A DNA stretch of 64,000 nt from Vibrio taketomensis (lineage in GTDB: Bacteria; Pseudomonadota; Gammaproteobacteria; Enterobacterales; Vibrionaceae). Made by a program: the position numbers and the translations under genes. The notes below the pieces were generated by a model that was given only the letters and a program-made list of their open reading frames with translations, ran no database searches and was not told the origin of the DNA. This document shows, in pieces, positions 18,409 to 27,097 of the stretch (within the stretch, counting starts at the first letter, position 1; each line of letters begins with the position of its first letter). The stretch is taken from NCBI RefSeq assembly GCF_009938165.1, contig NZ_AP019649.1, positions 496,001 through 560,000 on the forward strand, written 5' to 3'.

Positions 18409-19713
18409 TTACTCTTGAGCAGCGGCTTGGTTATACGCGAGCAGTTCTCGATAGCGTTCAAGCTTTTTCAAACGAATCTCAGCATTGGCCATAAAGGTTT
18501 GTTTGGCTTGGCCCGTGAGTGATTTTGATTGTGGCAATTTTACCGTGCGTGCATTTTTGTGTACGCCATTAACCAAGAACTCATAATGTAAATGAGGCCC
18601 AGTTACGCGCCCTGTGCCGCCGAGTGTACCGATCGTTTGGCCTTGTTTGACTCGTTGTCCTGTTTTCACCAAACGGCGCTGTAAATGCAAATACTTGGTG
18701 ATGTAGGTGTTGCTGTGTTTGATAAACACATAGTTACCGTTGAACTGGTTATAGCTCGATTTCGTGACAATACCATCACCTGCAGCCCAAATCGGGGTGC
18801 CAACGGGTGCCGCATAGTCTGTACCGCGGTGAGCACGAACCTTACCCGTAACAGGATGGCGACGTGTTGGATTAAAGTTTGACGTTACACGACGGAAATC
18901 AAGCGGTGAGCGCAAAAATGCTTTTTTCATCGCTCGGCCATTTTCGTCGTAGTAGTTGCCCGTTTTATCATCCAAGATCGCTTTAAAGGTATCGCCTTGG
19001 TTAGTAAAAATAGCCGCGATAATTTGACCACGATCGACGACTTCACCTTCAACCAACTTTTCTTGGTATAAGATTTTAAAACTGTCCCCAGCGCGAATAT
19101 CGAGGGCAAAGTCGATATCCCAGCCAAAGATTCCAGCAAGTTCCATAATTTGGTTTGCGGTTAAGCCTGCATTAATCGCTGCGTTCCAAAAATTCGAAGT
19201 GATTGACGCTTCTGCGTAGTTGTACTGGTAGTTAACTTCTTTGCTTTCAAGCTTACCTTTGTAACTATTGCCATCTTTGGTAATGACGTAAGCTTCATAA
19301 GCGTTGATAGGTCGCTTGATCTGAATAAGTTCATTATCACCATCAAAGCCAAATTGCAGTTCATCACCAGGGCGTAATTTGGTGAGTTGCTGTTCAATTT
19401 CTTTGCTGGCACTCGTGAGGTTGTAGAGTAAACGTGAAGAGAGATTCGCTCGTTGGAAAACAATGGCGGCGCTTTCTCCCGAACCAACGGTATATGTTTG
19501 CCAATTAAGCTGAGAAAGTGGTGTCGCGCTTTTGTTGACCACTAAGTTAGCCGGTTCGATGGCTAAATCGTATGGTTGACCAATGACATAGAAGCTTTTC
19601 TCGTCGCGTAATGATTTAGGATCTGGCAACAACATGACGATGCCGATCAGCACGACCACGAGGATAATGAGAGCTCGATGAAGCCGAGGCAATCGAGAAA
19701 AAAGCGAAAACAT
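18409..19713 (-). CDS. shyC: M23 murein DD-endopeptidase, ShyC-like
   Basis: This 434-residue envelope enzyme cleaves peptidoglycan cross-links to allow wall growth. It has an N-terminal membrane anchor (residues ~13-30), a LysM/OapA-like region (TYTVGSGESAAIVFQR, LRPGDELQF), a second domain, and a C-terminal LytM domain with the zinc motifs HRGTDYAAPVGTP and HLHYEF plus KYLHLQ. The longest frame starts at TTG 19740; the ATG at 19713, with GGA seven bases upstream, is preferred. In V. cholerae the M23 gene beside tyrS is ShyC (VC0630), one of three Shy endopeptidases; the symbol comes from that position and domain set. It is divergent from tyrS. Confidence 0.88.
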   Translation of the reverse strand: MFSLFSRLPRLHRALIILVVVLIGIVMLLPDPKSLRDEKSFYVIGQPYDLAIEPANLVVNKSATPLSQLNWQTYTVGSGESAAIVFQRANLSSRLLYNLTSASKEIEQQLTKLRPGDELQFGFDGDNELIQIKRPINAYEAYVITKDGNSYKGKLESKEVNYQYNYAEASITSNFWNAAINAGLTANQIMELAGIFGWDIDFALDIRAGDSFKILYQEKLVEGEVVDRGQIIAAIFTNQGDTFKAILDDKTGNYYDENGRAMKKAFLRSPLDFRRVTSNFNPTRRHPVTGKVRAHRGTDYAAPVGTPIWAAGDGIVTKSSYNQFNGNYVFIKHSNTYITKYLHLQRRLVKTGQRVKQGQTIGTLGGTGRVTGPHLHYEFLVNGVHKNARTVKLPQSKSLTGQAKQTFMANAEIRLKKLERYRELLAYNQAAAQE

Positions 19714-19840
19714 GGTATGTCCGTATAAAAATTTCGACAAAAAAGCTAGCTCTATAGTCTAACTGGTTTCAAAAAGCATCGCTATTCAAGTAAGATGTCA
19801 AATTATCAAATTTTTGCCAAATCTGTGGGAGTGAACAAGA

Positions 19841-21028
19841 ATGGCGAGTATTGAAGCAGCACTGGCCGAAATTAAGCGCGGTGTAGAAGAACTGATCCCT
19901 GAAGATGAACTGATTGCGAAACTAAAAGAGGGACGTCCTCTGCGCATCAAACTAGGTGCCGATCCAACAGCACCGGATATCCATCTTGGTCATACCGTGA
20001 TCTTTAACAAACTGCGCGCTTTCCAAGAGCTTGGACATGAAGTGACTTTCCTAATCGGTGATTTCACCGCAATGGTTGGTGACCCATCTGGTAAAAATAC
20101 CACGCGTCCGCCGCTAAGCCGCGAGCAAGTTCTGCAAAACGCAGAAACTTACAAAGAGCAGGTGTTTAAGATCCTTGATCCTGCAAAAACAAAAATTTCA
20201 TTTAACTCTGAGTGGCTATCTGAGCTAGGCGCTGAGGGTATGATTCGTCTTGCTTCGCACCAAACTGTGGCGCGTATGCTAGAGCGTGACGATTTCAAAA
20301 AACGCTATGCTGGTGGTCAGCCAATTGCAATTCATGAGTTTATGTATCCGCTGCTTCAAGGTTATGACTCAGTTGCCATGGAAACCGACGTTGAGCTGGG
20401 TGGTACGGACCAGAAGTTCAACTTGCTAATGGGTCGTGAGCTACAAAAAGCGAACGGTCAAAAACCACAAGTAGTGCTAATGATGCCTCTACTGGTTGGC
20501 CTAGACGGTGAGAAGAAAATGTCTAAGTCAGCAGGTAACTACATTGGTATCAGCGAATCGCCAAGCGAAATGTTTGGTAAGATCATGTCTATCTCTGATG
20601 ATCTAATGTGGAGCTACTACGAGCTACTATCATTCCGCCCACTAGGTGAAATCGAACAGTTCAAAGCTGACGTAGCGCAAGGTAAAAACCCGCGTGATAT
20701 TAAGATTCTGCTAGCAAAAGAAATCATCGCTCGCTTCCACACTGAAGCAGATGCAGATGCGGCAGAGCAAGAGTTCTTTAACCGTTTTGCTAAAAATCTA
20801 ATTCCAGATGAAATGCCTGAGTTTGAATTTGATGCAGAAACGCCAGTTGCCAACCTGCTAAAAGAAGCGGGTCTATGTGCTTCGACATCGGATGCGATGC
20901 GCATGGTTAAGCAAGGCGGAGCAAAAATGGATGGCGAGAAAGTGGCTGATGCGAAATTTGCACCAGAAGCAGGCACTTACGTATTCCAAGTCGGTAAACG
21001 TAAATTTGCTCGTATCACTATCAAATAA
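19841..21028 (+). CDS. tyrS: Tyrosyl-tRNA synthetase
   Basis: This 395-residue class I synthetase charges tRNA-Tyr. The HIGH-type motif appears as HLGHT near residue 47, the KMSKS loop as [10 protein letters not shown] near residue 227, and an S4 RNA-binding domain closes the protein (about residues 335-395). It is of the TyrZ-like length class common in vibrios. The ATG at 19841 has GTGGGAGTGA upstream. A strong terminator follows 22 bp after the stop. Confidence 0.97.
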   Translation: MASIEAALAEIKRGVEELIPEDELIAKLKEGRPLRIKLGADPTAPDIHLGHTVIFNKLRAFQELGHEVTFLIGDFTAMVGDPSGKNTTRPPLSREQVLQNAETYKEQVFKILDPAKTKISFNSEWLSELGAEGMIRLASHQTVARMLERDDFKKRYAGGQPIAIHEFMYPLLQGYDSVAMETDVELGGTDQKFNLLMGRELQKANGQKPQVVLMMPLLVGLDGEKKMSKSAGNYIGISESPSEMFGKIMSISDDLMWSYYELLSFRPLGEIEQFKADVAQGKNPRDIKILLAKEIIARFHTEADADAAEQEFFNRFAKNLIPDEMPEFEFDAETPVANLLKEAGLCASTSDAMRMVKQGGAKMDGEKVADAKFAPEAGTYVFQVGKRKFARITIK

Positions 21029-21050
21029 CGGTAGTTGAAAAGAAGTTAAT

Positions 21051-21075
21051 AAGCGCCTTTCAAGGCGCTTTTTTT
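21051..21075 (+). terminator. Rho-independent terminator of tyrS
   Basis: AAGCGCCTT/AAGGCGCTT, a 9-bp stem with a 2-base loop, followed by T7. Confidence 0.93.
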
Positions 21076-21132
21076 GTGGCTAATTGTCGAGAAATTGACT
21101 GGAATTTCAGTTGATGTTTGTTATCATGCGCT

Positions 21133-21450
21133 CGTTGCGAATAACGCAACGATTTCGGAGACTTTTATGAACAATACCGACCATCCCCCTAGTATGAGGG
21201 GAGAAAAATAACCCGCTTCGGTATTGGCGTTCTCCGTCTCTGCCCATCGGGTAGAGCTTCTTATTTATCTCTCTTTGATTTTTCTCCTCTCTTTTCTAGA
21301 TTCCGTATAGCCTGACTTTTGTTAGCGGTTTAGTTGTGTCTTGTGCTCACTGCCCTAACTTGGCGGTTTGTTTTTTATTGCTTATCGCAATAAGAATAAG
21401 CGTGGCTGTATTTGATGGTCGTTACCTTAAGCTAATCGGGAGATTCGCCC
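21133..21450 (+). promoter_or_regulatory. Structured mgtE leader RNA with nested helices, an upstream ORF and a pyrimidine-rich tract
   Basis: Visible pairings, 5' to 3': CGTTGCG 21133-21139 with CGCAACG 21145-21151; CGGAGA 21156-21161 with TCTCCG 21231-21236; CAATACCGA 21172-21180 with TCGGTATTG 21218-21226; TCCCC 21184-21188 with GGGGA 21198-21202; CTCTGCCC 21238-21245 with GGGTAGAG 21249-21256. The middle three are nested and enclose a 14-codon ORF. A pyrimidine-rich tract follows (about 21257-21302). Further down, TTATTGC/GCAATAA (21377-21395) overlaps an alternative GCTTAT/ATAAGC pair. The layout suggests coupling of leader translation to transcription or translation of mgtE. Magnesium as the signal is inferred from the gene controlled. 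Confidence 0.65.
21167..21211 (+). CDS. Putative leader peptide of mgtE (MNNTDHPPSMRGEK)
   Basis: A 14-codon ORF starts 6 bp after a good ribosome site (CGGAGA) and ends at TAA 21209-21211. It has an acidic residue followed closely by consecutive prolines (DHPP) near the N-terminus. Pro/Asp-rich starts are the basis of Mg2+ sensing by enterobacterial MgtL, where they slow or destabilise ribosomes when Mg2+ is low. The ribosome site and start codon are themselves in the 5' arms of two helices, so ribosome position would decide which structures form. Expression is not demonstrated. Confidence 0.55.
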   Translation: MNNTDHPPSMRGEK

Positions 21451-22296
21451 ATGACGGTAATGAATAACATCTATATGGAAAACAGCGTTAATTTCTCAAA
21501 AGAAGAAATCGGCGCGGCAAGGAATGCCTTTTTAAAATACGATCAAACCCAGCAGGTCAATCTATTGGGTGTGATGCCAATAGAAGAAGCGGTCGCTATC
21601 TTAAGACATTGCTCATTGGGCTATGTTCAACAATTGCTTTCTCAATTGGAATTACATGGCAAGGATAAACTCGCTCGTCATTATGCTCACCAACTGGGGT
21701 TGATCTACTCGGAAGTTGCACCGAGTCAAAGCTATTTGGCAACATCGGTTTGGCAACATGTGAAGCAGCGCATTGGTTGGATTGTTGGTTTAGCCTTGAT
21801 GGGTATTTTGTCGGGGCTGATCATTGCACAGTATGAAGATACTTTGAGTCAACTAGTGCTGCTGGCGGTATACATGCCAGTCATTGCGGCGGCAGGGGGA
21901 AACACTGGAAGCCAAGCGGCAACCTTAGTTATTCGAGCGTTAGCCACGGGAGAGTTGCGTAAGCGCCAATGGCTTTCCGTGGTATGGAAAGAAAGCCGAG
22001 TTGCGATTTGTTTGGCGTTAGCGGTTGCCGCAGTGATGGTGGTGCGGGTGCTGTTTTTCAGTGATGTTAGCCATATTGGCGGTTTTGATCTCAATAGAAT
22101 TGCACTTGCCGTCGCCGTTGCACTATTTGTGCAAGTGACGCTTTCGACCACCCTTGGTGGGGTTTTGCCAATTTTAGCGAGAGTGTGCAAACTGGACCCA
22201 GCGGTATTAGTGAGTCCAGTATTGGCATCGATCGTTGATATCAGCGGAATGTGGATCTATTTCAGTGTGGTGAATTACTTCTTAGGCATAAACTGA
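21451..22296 (+). CDS. Short MgtE-family divalent cation transporter lacking CBS domains
   Basis: This 281-residue inner-membrane protein has an N-terminal soluble part of about 110 residues followed by five hydrophobic segments. The transmembrane domain carries the family signatures: PVIAAAGGNTGSQAATLVIRALATGE near residues 148-175 and the closing block DPAVLVSPVLASIVDISGMWIYF, with the pore-lining Asp. Ordinary MgtE proteins are about 450 residues with a tandem CBS domain that closes the pore when Mg2+ is high; here no CBS pair is present. The start has GGGAG upstream. It is preceded by a long structured leader and overlaps dacB, tail to tail, by 22 bp. Substrate could be Mg2+ or Co2+. Confidence 0.85.
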   Translation: MTVMNNIYMENSVNFSKEEIGAARNAFLKYDQTQQVNLLGVMPIEEAVAILRHCSLGYVQQLLSQLELHGKDKLARHYAHQLGLIYSEVAPSQSYLATSVWQHVKQRIGWIVGLALMGILSGLIIAQYEDTLSQLVLLAVYMPVIAAAGGNTGSQAATLVIRALATGELRKRQWLSVVWKESRVAICLALAVAAVMVVRVLFFSDVSHIGGFDLNRIALAVAVALFVQVTLSTTLGGVLPILARVCKLDPAVLVSPVLASIVDISGMWIYFSVVNYFLGIN

Positions 22297-23702
22297 CTGA
22301 ATTTCAGCACATCTTGATAAAACAACTGTTCAAATTGACTAATCGGGGCGATGGTAGGCTTATCATCGCCCTTTTGGTTTGGCAGGTAATCGGCCACAAA
22401 CTGGATGAACAGAGTAGTTGGCTTACCTGACTTATCTAAGCCAAACCCTGCCATATTATAACTGCCATAAACAGAACCACTTTTCGCAATCAAGTGACCT
22501 TTAATTGGTGCGTTACGCATACTAGAGCGATATTTTAGGGTGCCATTCTCTCCTGCAGTAGGCATCAACGCAATTAAGCCAAGTTTACCTTCATTTTGTG
22601 CAATATAGCGCAAGATCGACGCCATATCTTCACTGGTAAATCGATTGTTGCGCGACAACCCTGATCCGTCAGCCATTACATCGCGTGATAAGTCGATTCC
22701 TGTCTTCTCAAAAATGACCTGTTTAATTGCTTCGGTACCATTGTTGTATGAGCCGGCGGTAGAGAACGTTTTGGCGCCTATCGTTTTGGCTAAGTTGTCA
22801 GCAATAAGGTTGTCAGAGTCTCTAAGCATCACTTCCAGTAGATTTGGTAATTTCGTTGAATAATGGGTAGCGATAGAAGAAAAATTGCTTTGTTGTGGCT
22901 TACCAATGCGTACATTGCCTTGCAGGTTAATTTTGAGTTGGGCAAGCAAGCTAAGTACAGTTCGTTGGGTATAAATGGCTGGATCTTGTACCGCAAACTT
23001 AAGTGGTAATGGCTTACTTCGCTCGACGAGACACCCTTGCAATTGGTAATGGTTGTCGGGTGAAACTTGCAATTCTAGATCGCACTGTGTCGCCTCTTGC
23101 TCTTGTTTTGATACGGTTCTAGCTTGAGTGCTGACGTAGATTGGAAAATGTTCTGGCGCGTAAACTCGAGTTGAGCCATTGCTATTGGCATAAATAGAAG
23201 CGTGGACACAGTTTTCGTCTAAGCTGATCGCAGACGATGGTGCGCTATAGCACACACCAACAATATCCCATGGCCAACCAATTGCTTTTTCATATCCAGT
23301 AAAAGCGCTGTTGTCGAGCCATATATCCCCTTTAATGTCGGTTATTCCTTGCTGCTTCGCGAGCGTGAGCAATTGTTTTAAATCGTCACGTGACAGAGTA
23401 GGGTCACCGCTAAAGCGAATAACGATATCGCGCTGGTTAGTTTGTAGCTCGGTTTTAAATTGGAACTCATCGCCTAGAGCCAGTTTTGCAGCCAGAGCGG
23501 TGACAATTTTCAGTGTACTTGCTGGTGGAAAAAGTTGGTCGCGATTCGACGTCGTCAAATATGCACTGCCTTCCGCGAGAGGTTCGATAGCGATGGAGAC
23601 GCGACTGCCAGCGGGAAGATGGTCAAGCGGAGCATAAGCAAAGCCACTAATAGAGAAAAAACCTAACGTACAGACTAAAAAAGAGCGAAGAGAAGCAAAC
23701 AT
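22275..23702 (-). CDS. dacB: Serine-type D-Ala-D-Ala carboxypeptidase/endopeptidase (PBP4 family)
   Basis: This 475-residue periplasmic protein trims and cleaves peptidoglycan peptides. Signal peptide MFASLRSFLVCTLGFFSISG is cut near FAYAPL. Penicillin-binding motifs are all visible: SxxK as PASTLKIVTA near residue 60, SxN as SGLSRNNR near 345, and KTG-type KSGS in HLIAKSGSVYG near 430. A large insertion domain between SxxK and SxN is typical of PBP4. The frame is open to 23762, but the ATG at 23702 begins the signal peptide. Its 3' end overlaps mgtE by 22 bp, convergently. Confidence 0.95.
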   Translation of the reverse strand: MFASLRSFLVCTLGFFSISGFAYAPLDHLPAGSRVSIAIEPLAEGSAYLTTSNRDQLFPPASTLKIVTALAAKLALGDEFQFKTELQTNQRDIVIRFSGDPTLSRDDLKQLLTLAKQQGITDIKGDIWLDNSAFTGYEKAIGWPWDIVGVCYSAPSSAISLDENCVHASIYANSNGSTRVYAPEHFPIYVSTQARTVSKQEQEATQCDLELQVSPDNHYQLQGCLVERSKPLPLKFAVQDPAIYTQRTVLSLLAQLKINLQGNVRIGKPQQSNFSSIATHYSTKLPNLLEVMLRDSDNLIADNLAKTIGAKTFSTAGSYNNGTEAIKQVIFEKTGIDLSRDVMADGSGLSRNNRFTSEDMASILRYIAQNEGKLGLIALMPTAGENGTLKYRSSMRNAPIKGHLIAKSGSVYGSYNMAGFGLDKSGKPTTLFIQFVADYLPNQKGDDKPTIAPISQFEQLFYQDVLKFSQFMPKK

Positions 23703-23745
23703 GAGTAGATATAGGCCAATATGACGAGTGATTATTTGAGTATAT

Positions 23746-23776
23746 AAAAAAAACGCCTGCAAGCGAGCAGGCGTTT
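23746..23776 (-). terminator. Rho-independent terminator of ompU
   Basis: CGCCTGC/GCAGGCG stem with a long U-run on the minus strand (A-run 23746-23753), about 54 bp beyond the ompU stop codon and just upstream of dacB. Confidence 0.93.
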
Positions 23777-23829
23777 AATCTTTGTGACTTATCGTCAGCT
23801 ATTCCCACGCTGACAAATGGTAACTCAGC

Positions 23830-24876
23830 TTAGAAGTCGTAACGTAGACCTAGAGCTAGTTCGTCTTCAGCTTGAGCAGCAGTTGCAGTTACGTTTGAGT
23901 AACCAGCAGTACCGAACTTGTCACCTTCTTGAATTAGGTTGAAGTTGTATGATACGTAACCGCGGAAGTTAGGTTTGAAGTAGTATGATGCATCGATTGC
24001 AATGTTATCAGCAGAAGTTTCGTTGTTAGTCTCTGCGTTGTTGTAAGTCGATGTAAATACTGTTTGACCTAGAGTGTACGCTGCAGCAAATTCGTAACCG
24101 CGGTAGTCGCCGTCTTTCTCTTGCACTTGGCCATCAGTGAAAGTTGTTGCGAAGTATAGGTCATTGATAGCGTAAGACGCTGCTAGCATGTATTCGTTTT
24201 GCTCTGCTTCACCAGAGTATTGGCTTGCGTAACCAGCACCCACTTTAACACCAGTGTCACCTAGAGCGTAGATAGTTGATAGAGAGTAGCCGTCAGCGTT
24301 GTTGTTGCCGTAGGTATTAACAACTTCTTTTTTAGTCACTGGATCAGTGATCATGTTTTCAGTACGGTCAGCAAAACGGTAGCTTGCTTTCACGCTTAGG
24401 TCAGCAAATTGGCCTTTGTACGTTAGCATGTTGTCTGCACGGTCAGCGACGTTGATTTTCATTGCCGCAGAGTTGCCGTGGTATGCCATGATATCGGTAA
24501 AGTCAGTGATAACGCCTAGAGCACCATCGTTTTTACCGTAAGTTACTTCACCGTAAGTACCGCCGATACCAGCGTATGCGTAACGGTTAGTGATGTCGTT
24601 GCTGTGGCTGTCAGTTGCGTCGCCATCATCAGCAGTAGTGAATTCACCTTCGTAGAAACCCACACCGTATAGACCATCAGTGATTTGAGTTTTACCTAGG
24701 AAGTTTAGACGTACACGAGAGTTGTCTTTAGCTTCGCCATCTTTTAGTGATAGACGCGCTTCTGCACGACCACCCATATCTAGAGAAGTACCGTCTTGGT
24801 TGTAGAGTTCAGCAGCTTGAGCACCAGAAGCCATTGCAGCAGCAGATACTGCTAGGGCAATCAAAGTTTTGTTCAT
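23830..24876 (-). CDS. ompU: Major outer-membrane porin OmpU
   Basis: This 348-residue protein has a signal peptide (MNKTLIALAVSAAAMASGAQ, cut before AELYNQDG), 16-strand porin-type alternation, a PEFGG-like region replaced by GGTYGEVTYGKNDGALG near residue 110 (loop 3), and a C-terminal strand ending LALGLRYDF with the terminal Phe needed for outer-membrane insertion. The frame extends upstream to 24993, but the signal peptide and ribosome site (AGGATTTATAAC) fix the ATG at 24876. In V. cholerae OmpU is activated by ToxR and confers bile and peptide resistance; regulation here is inferred from the family. It is transcribed alone, divergently from greA. Confidence 0.94.
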   Translation of the reverse strand: MNKTLIALAVSAAAMASGAQAAELYNQDGTSLDMGGRAEARLSLKDGEAKDNSRVRLNFLGKTQITDGLYGVGFYEGEFTTADDGDATDSHSNDITNRYAYAGIGGTYGEVTYGKNDGALGVITDFTDIMAYHGNSAAMKINVADRADNMLTYKGQFADLSVKASYRFADRTENMITDPVTKKEVVNTYGNNNADGYSLSTIYALGDTGVKVGAGYASQYSGEAEQNEYMLAASYAINDLYFATTFTDGQVQEKDGDYRGYEFAAAYTLGQTVFTSTYNNAETNNETSADNIAIDASYYFKPNFRGYVSYNFNLIQEGDKFGTAGYSNVTATAAQAEDELALGLRYDF

Positions 24877-25327
24877 GTTATAAATCCTAAAGTCTTGTCC
24901 ATCAATTGGTTGTCTGAAATGAAGCTGCATTGTCCGTTTAGCTTCAATTTCATTACTCAGTGAGACGCACACGTTTTGCATTTTGTAAATCAATGCTTTG
25001 ACGTCGTGGCATTTCGTGAGTCAAGTTGTACCCGCAAGGTTCCCTAATCAGTTAGTAAAACGATATAAAATCGCATTATGAACAGTGTTTTATTTTGCAT
25101 TATTTTAATTTAATTCTTTGTTTTAAAAGACAAAAATAAAGTTCAAAAATAGTGGTCTGAAAGTGAATGTTTTGGTTTTTATCTTTATTGAGTTTGTTGT
25201 GGCGTAATGTTGCACAATTAGTGATGGAAAATGTGACCAAAAGTAAGAACATCAAAGCCACAAATGGAATTAAGATGATTTAGCAGCTAAGTTTGTTTAA
25301 ACTAGCTGAAATTAATGAGTGTATAAG
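24877..25327. other. Divergent ompU/greA control region
   Basis: About 450 bp with no credible ORF. The ompU side (25060-25150) is very A/T-rich with several TTAAA/TTTTAA runs, as expected for ToxR-bound porin promoters, although I cannot define exact ToxR boxes. The greA side must hold the greA promoter; no convincing hexamer pair was found by eye. Confidence 0.5.
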
Positions 25328-25363
25328 CTACCTAGCTCTTATGAGCTGGGTAGTTTTATTTTG
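25328..25363 (+). terminator. Terminator-like hairpin in the greA leader (GraL-like)
   Basis: CTACCTAGCTC (25328-25338) pairs with GAGCTGGGTAG (25343-25353) over 11 bp with one G-U pair and a 4-base loop, followed by TTTTATTTT. It lies about 30 bp before the greA start on the sense strand, and no other plus-strand gene precedes it. In E. coli, termination in the greA leader produces the short GraL RNAs. The hairpin here would do the same; function is inferred. Confidence 0.7.
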
Positions 25364-25394
25364 TCCAAAGCTTGCTTTGGTCTAGAGGTATATG

Positions 25395-25868
25395 ATGGAA
25401 AAAGTTCCAATGACAGTATCTGGCGAGCAGAAGCTACGCGTAGAACTGGAAAGACTACTAAAGCTTCGTCCAAAAATTTCTGAAGCAATCGCTGAAGCTC
25501 GTGAGTTGGGCGATCTAAAAGAGAACGCAGAATACCATGCAGCTCGTGAAGAGCAGGGCATCTGTGAAGCTCAAATTCGTGATATCGAATACAAGCTATC
25601 TGTTGCTCAAGTGATTGACGTAACTAAGATGGAAAATACAGGTAAAATTATCTTTGGTTCAACAGTGACATTGATTGACTGTGATACTGAAGATGAAAAA
25701 ACTTACCAAATCGTTGGTGAAGATGAAGCGGACATTAAGAGTGGCCGTATTTCAGTAAGTTCACCAATCGCTCGTGGTCTAATCGGTAAGATGGAAGGTG
25801 ATGAAGTCGTTATTTCAACACCAGGCGGTGAGCGTGATTTCGAAATCGATCGCGTGGAATACATCTAA
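25395..25868 (+). CDS. greA: Transcription elongation factor GreA
   Basis: This 157-residue factor inserts its coiled coil into the RNA polymerase secondary channel and triggers cleavage of backtracked RNA. The coiled-coil domain (residues 1-75) contains the tip residues in [18 protein letters not shown] with the catalytic Asp-Glu pair, followed by the FKBP-like C-terminal domain ([17 protein letters not shown]). The two tandem ATG codons at 25392 and 25395 are both possible; AGAGG is better spaced for the second. The leader carries a terminator-like hairpin and a strong bidirectional terminator follows. Confidence 0.96.
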   Translation: MEKVPMTVSGEQKLRVELERLLKLRPKISEAIAEARELGDLKENAEYHAAREEQGICEAQIRDIEYKLSVAQVIDVTKMENTGKIIFGSTVTLIDCDTEDEKTYQIVGEDEADIKSGRISVSSPIARGLIGKMEGDEVVISTPGGERDFEIDRVEYI

Positions 25869-25889
25869 TTCCGAGCAGATTTAGAATGC

Positions 25890-25917
25890 AAAAAAGGTCG
25901 CCGAGGCGACCTTTTTT
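25890..25917. terminator. Bidirectional terminator between greA and yhbY
   Basis: AGGTCGCC/GGCGACCT stem with A-run on the left and T6 on the right between convergent genes. Confidence 0.93.
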
Positions 25918-25933
25918 CGTAATTATCGACAGA

Positions 25934-26230
25934 TTACTTGCGAGGTAATTCGATTTTACGATCTTGAGTTTGACGGAAAAGAATCAGTGTCTTGCCGATC
26001 ACTTGAACTTTTTCTGCGCCTGTTTCACGAACGATTGCGTCTACAATCAAAGACTTAGTTTCGCGATCTTCTGATGCGATTTTTACTTTGATTAGCTCGT
26101 GGTGATCCAGTGCGATTTCAATTTCCGCTAGAACAGCTTCCGTTAGTCCGTTTGCGCCCAATAGCACAACAGGTTTTAAGCTGTGCGCTAGGCCTTTTAG
26201 GTGCTGCTTTTGTTTGGTGCTTAGGTTCAT
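25934..26230 (-). CDS. yhbY: CRM-domain ribosome-assembly RNA-binding protein YhbY
   Basis: A 98-residue single CRM-domain protein that associates with pre-50S particles in E. coli. The family signature LKPVVLLGANGLTEAVLAEI (residues 17-36) with the RNA-binding GANG loop and HELIKVKIA segment is present. Length matches the E. coli protein (97). It is divergent from rlmE, the usual gamma-proteobacterial arrangement (yhbY-rlmE-ftsH), with both enzymes acting on 50S subunits. Confidence 0.94.
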   Translation of the reverse strand: MNLSTKQKQHLKGLAHSLKPVVLLGANGLTEAVLAEIEIALDHHELIKVKIASEDRETKSLIVDAIVRETGAEKVQVIGKTLILFRQTQDRKIELPRK

Positions 26231-26369
26231 TACGCGGCCAATTTTCTATAGAATAAGGGTTGAAAAAAGCTATTTTAACGCCATCTATTGTCAAAGACTA
26301 TAATTTATTGAGCAATAGGATTGGCCTATTACAACAATAGCTCCAAATTAGTGCCTTATTGAGATTAAA

Positions 26370-26999
26370 ATGAGTAAACAAAAACATTCGGCTAGTTCTG
26401 GTCGTTGGTTAAAGGAACACTTTGATGATAAGTATGCTAACGAAGCGCGTAAAAAAGGCTTCCGTTCTCGTGCTTACTTCAAGATTGAAGAGATTCAAAC
26501 CAAAGATAAATTGTTGCGATCTGGGATGACTGTCGTCGATTTAGGTGCAGCTCCGGGTGGTTGGTCTCAATATGCTGCTAAAATAGTAGGAGAGGAAGGT
26601 CAAATTATTGCATGTGACCTGCTTCCGATGGATCCCATTGCTGGTGTAAGCTTTCTTCAAGGCGATTTTCGTGACGAAGCGGTACTCGAAGCTTTGTTAG
26701 AAAGAATCCAACCTTCAATGGTCGACGTAGTAATGTCTGACATGGCACCCAATATTGCGGGTAACAACTCGGTAGACCAACCAAGAGCGATGTACTTAGT
26801 TGAACTTGCTCTGGATATGTGTCGACAAGTTCTAGCCACCAATGGTAGCTTTGTCGTCAAAGTCTTTCAGGGAGAAGGATTTGATCAATTCGTGAAAGAT
26901 GTTCGTGAAATGTTTACCACCGTTAAAGTGCGTAAACCTGACTCTTCGAGAGCTCGCTCCCGAGAAGTTTTTATCGTAGCCACTGGTTACAAAGGTTAA
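26370..26999 (+). CDS. rlmE: 23S rRNA (uridine-2552-2'-O)-methyltransferase
   Basis: A 209-residue RrmJ/FtsJ enzyme that methylates U2552 in the A-loop of 23S rRNA, a heat-shock gene in E. coli. AdoMet loop [13 protein letters not shown] near residue 57 and the catalytic K-D-K-E tetrad are visible: Lys in [10 protein letters not shown], Asp in [10 protein letters not shown], Lys in [10 protein letters not shown], and Glu in [11 protein letters not shown]. It precedes ftsH by 98 bp; a 7-bp hairpin (CTACAGT/ACTGTAG, 27033-27052) without a U-run lies between them, so co-transcription is likely. Confidence 0.96.
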   Translation: MSKQKHSASSGRWLKEHFDDKYANEARKKGFRSRAYFKIEEIQTKDKLLRSGMTVVDLGAAPGGWSQYAAKIVGEEGQIIACDLLPMDPIAGVSFLQGDFRDEAVLEALLERIQPSMVDVVMSDMAPNIAGNNSVDQPRAMYLVELALDMCRQVLATNGSFVVKVFQGEGFDQFVKDVREMFTTVKVRKPDSSRARSREVFIVATGYKG

Positions 27000-27097
27000 C
27001 TATTTGCTTCTCGAAGCGGTCGTTAACACTATAGCTACAGTCCAAGAACTGTAGTACCCTACCTTTAATTACAATTAGTTATCGCGAGGCTGACACC

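Noticed and set aside
27033..27052. CTACAGT/ACTGTAG hairpin before ftsH as terminator of rlmE
   Set aside because: No U-run on either strand; rlmE and ftsH are probably co-transcribed.
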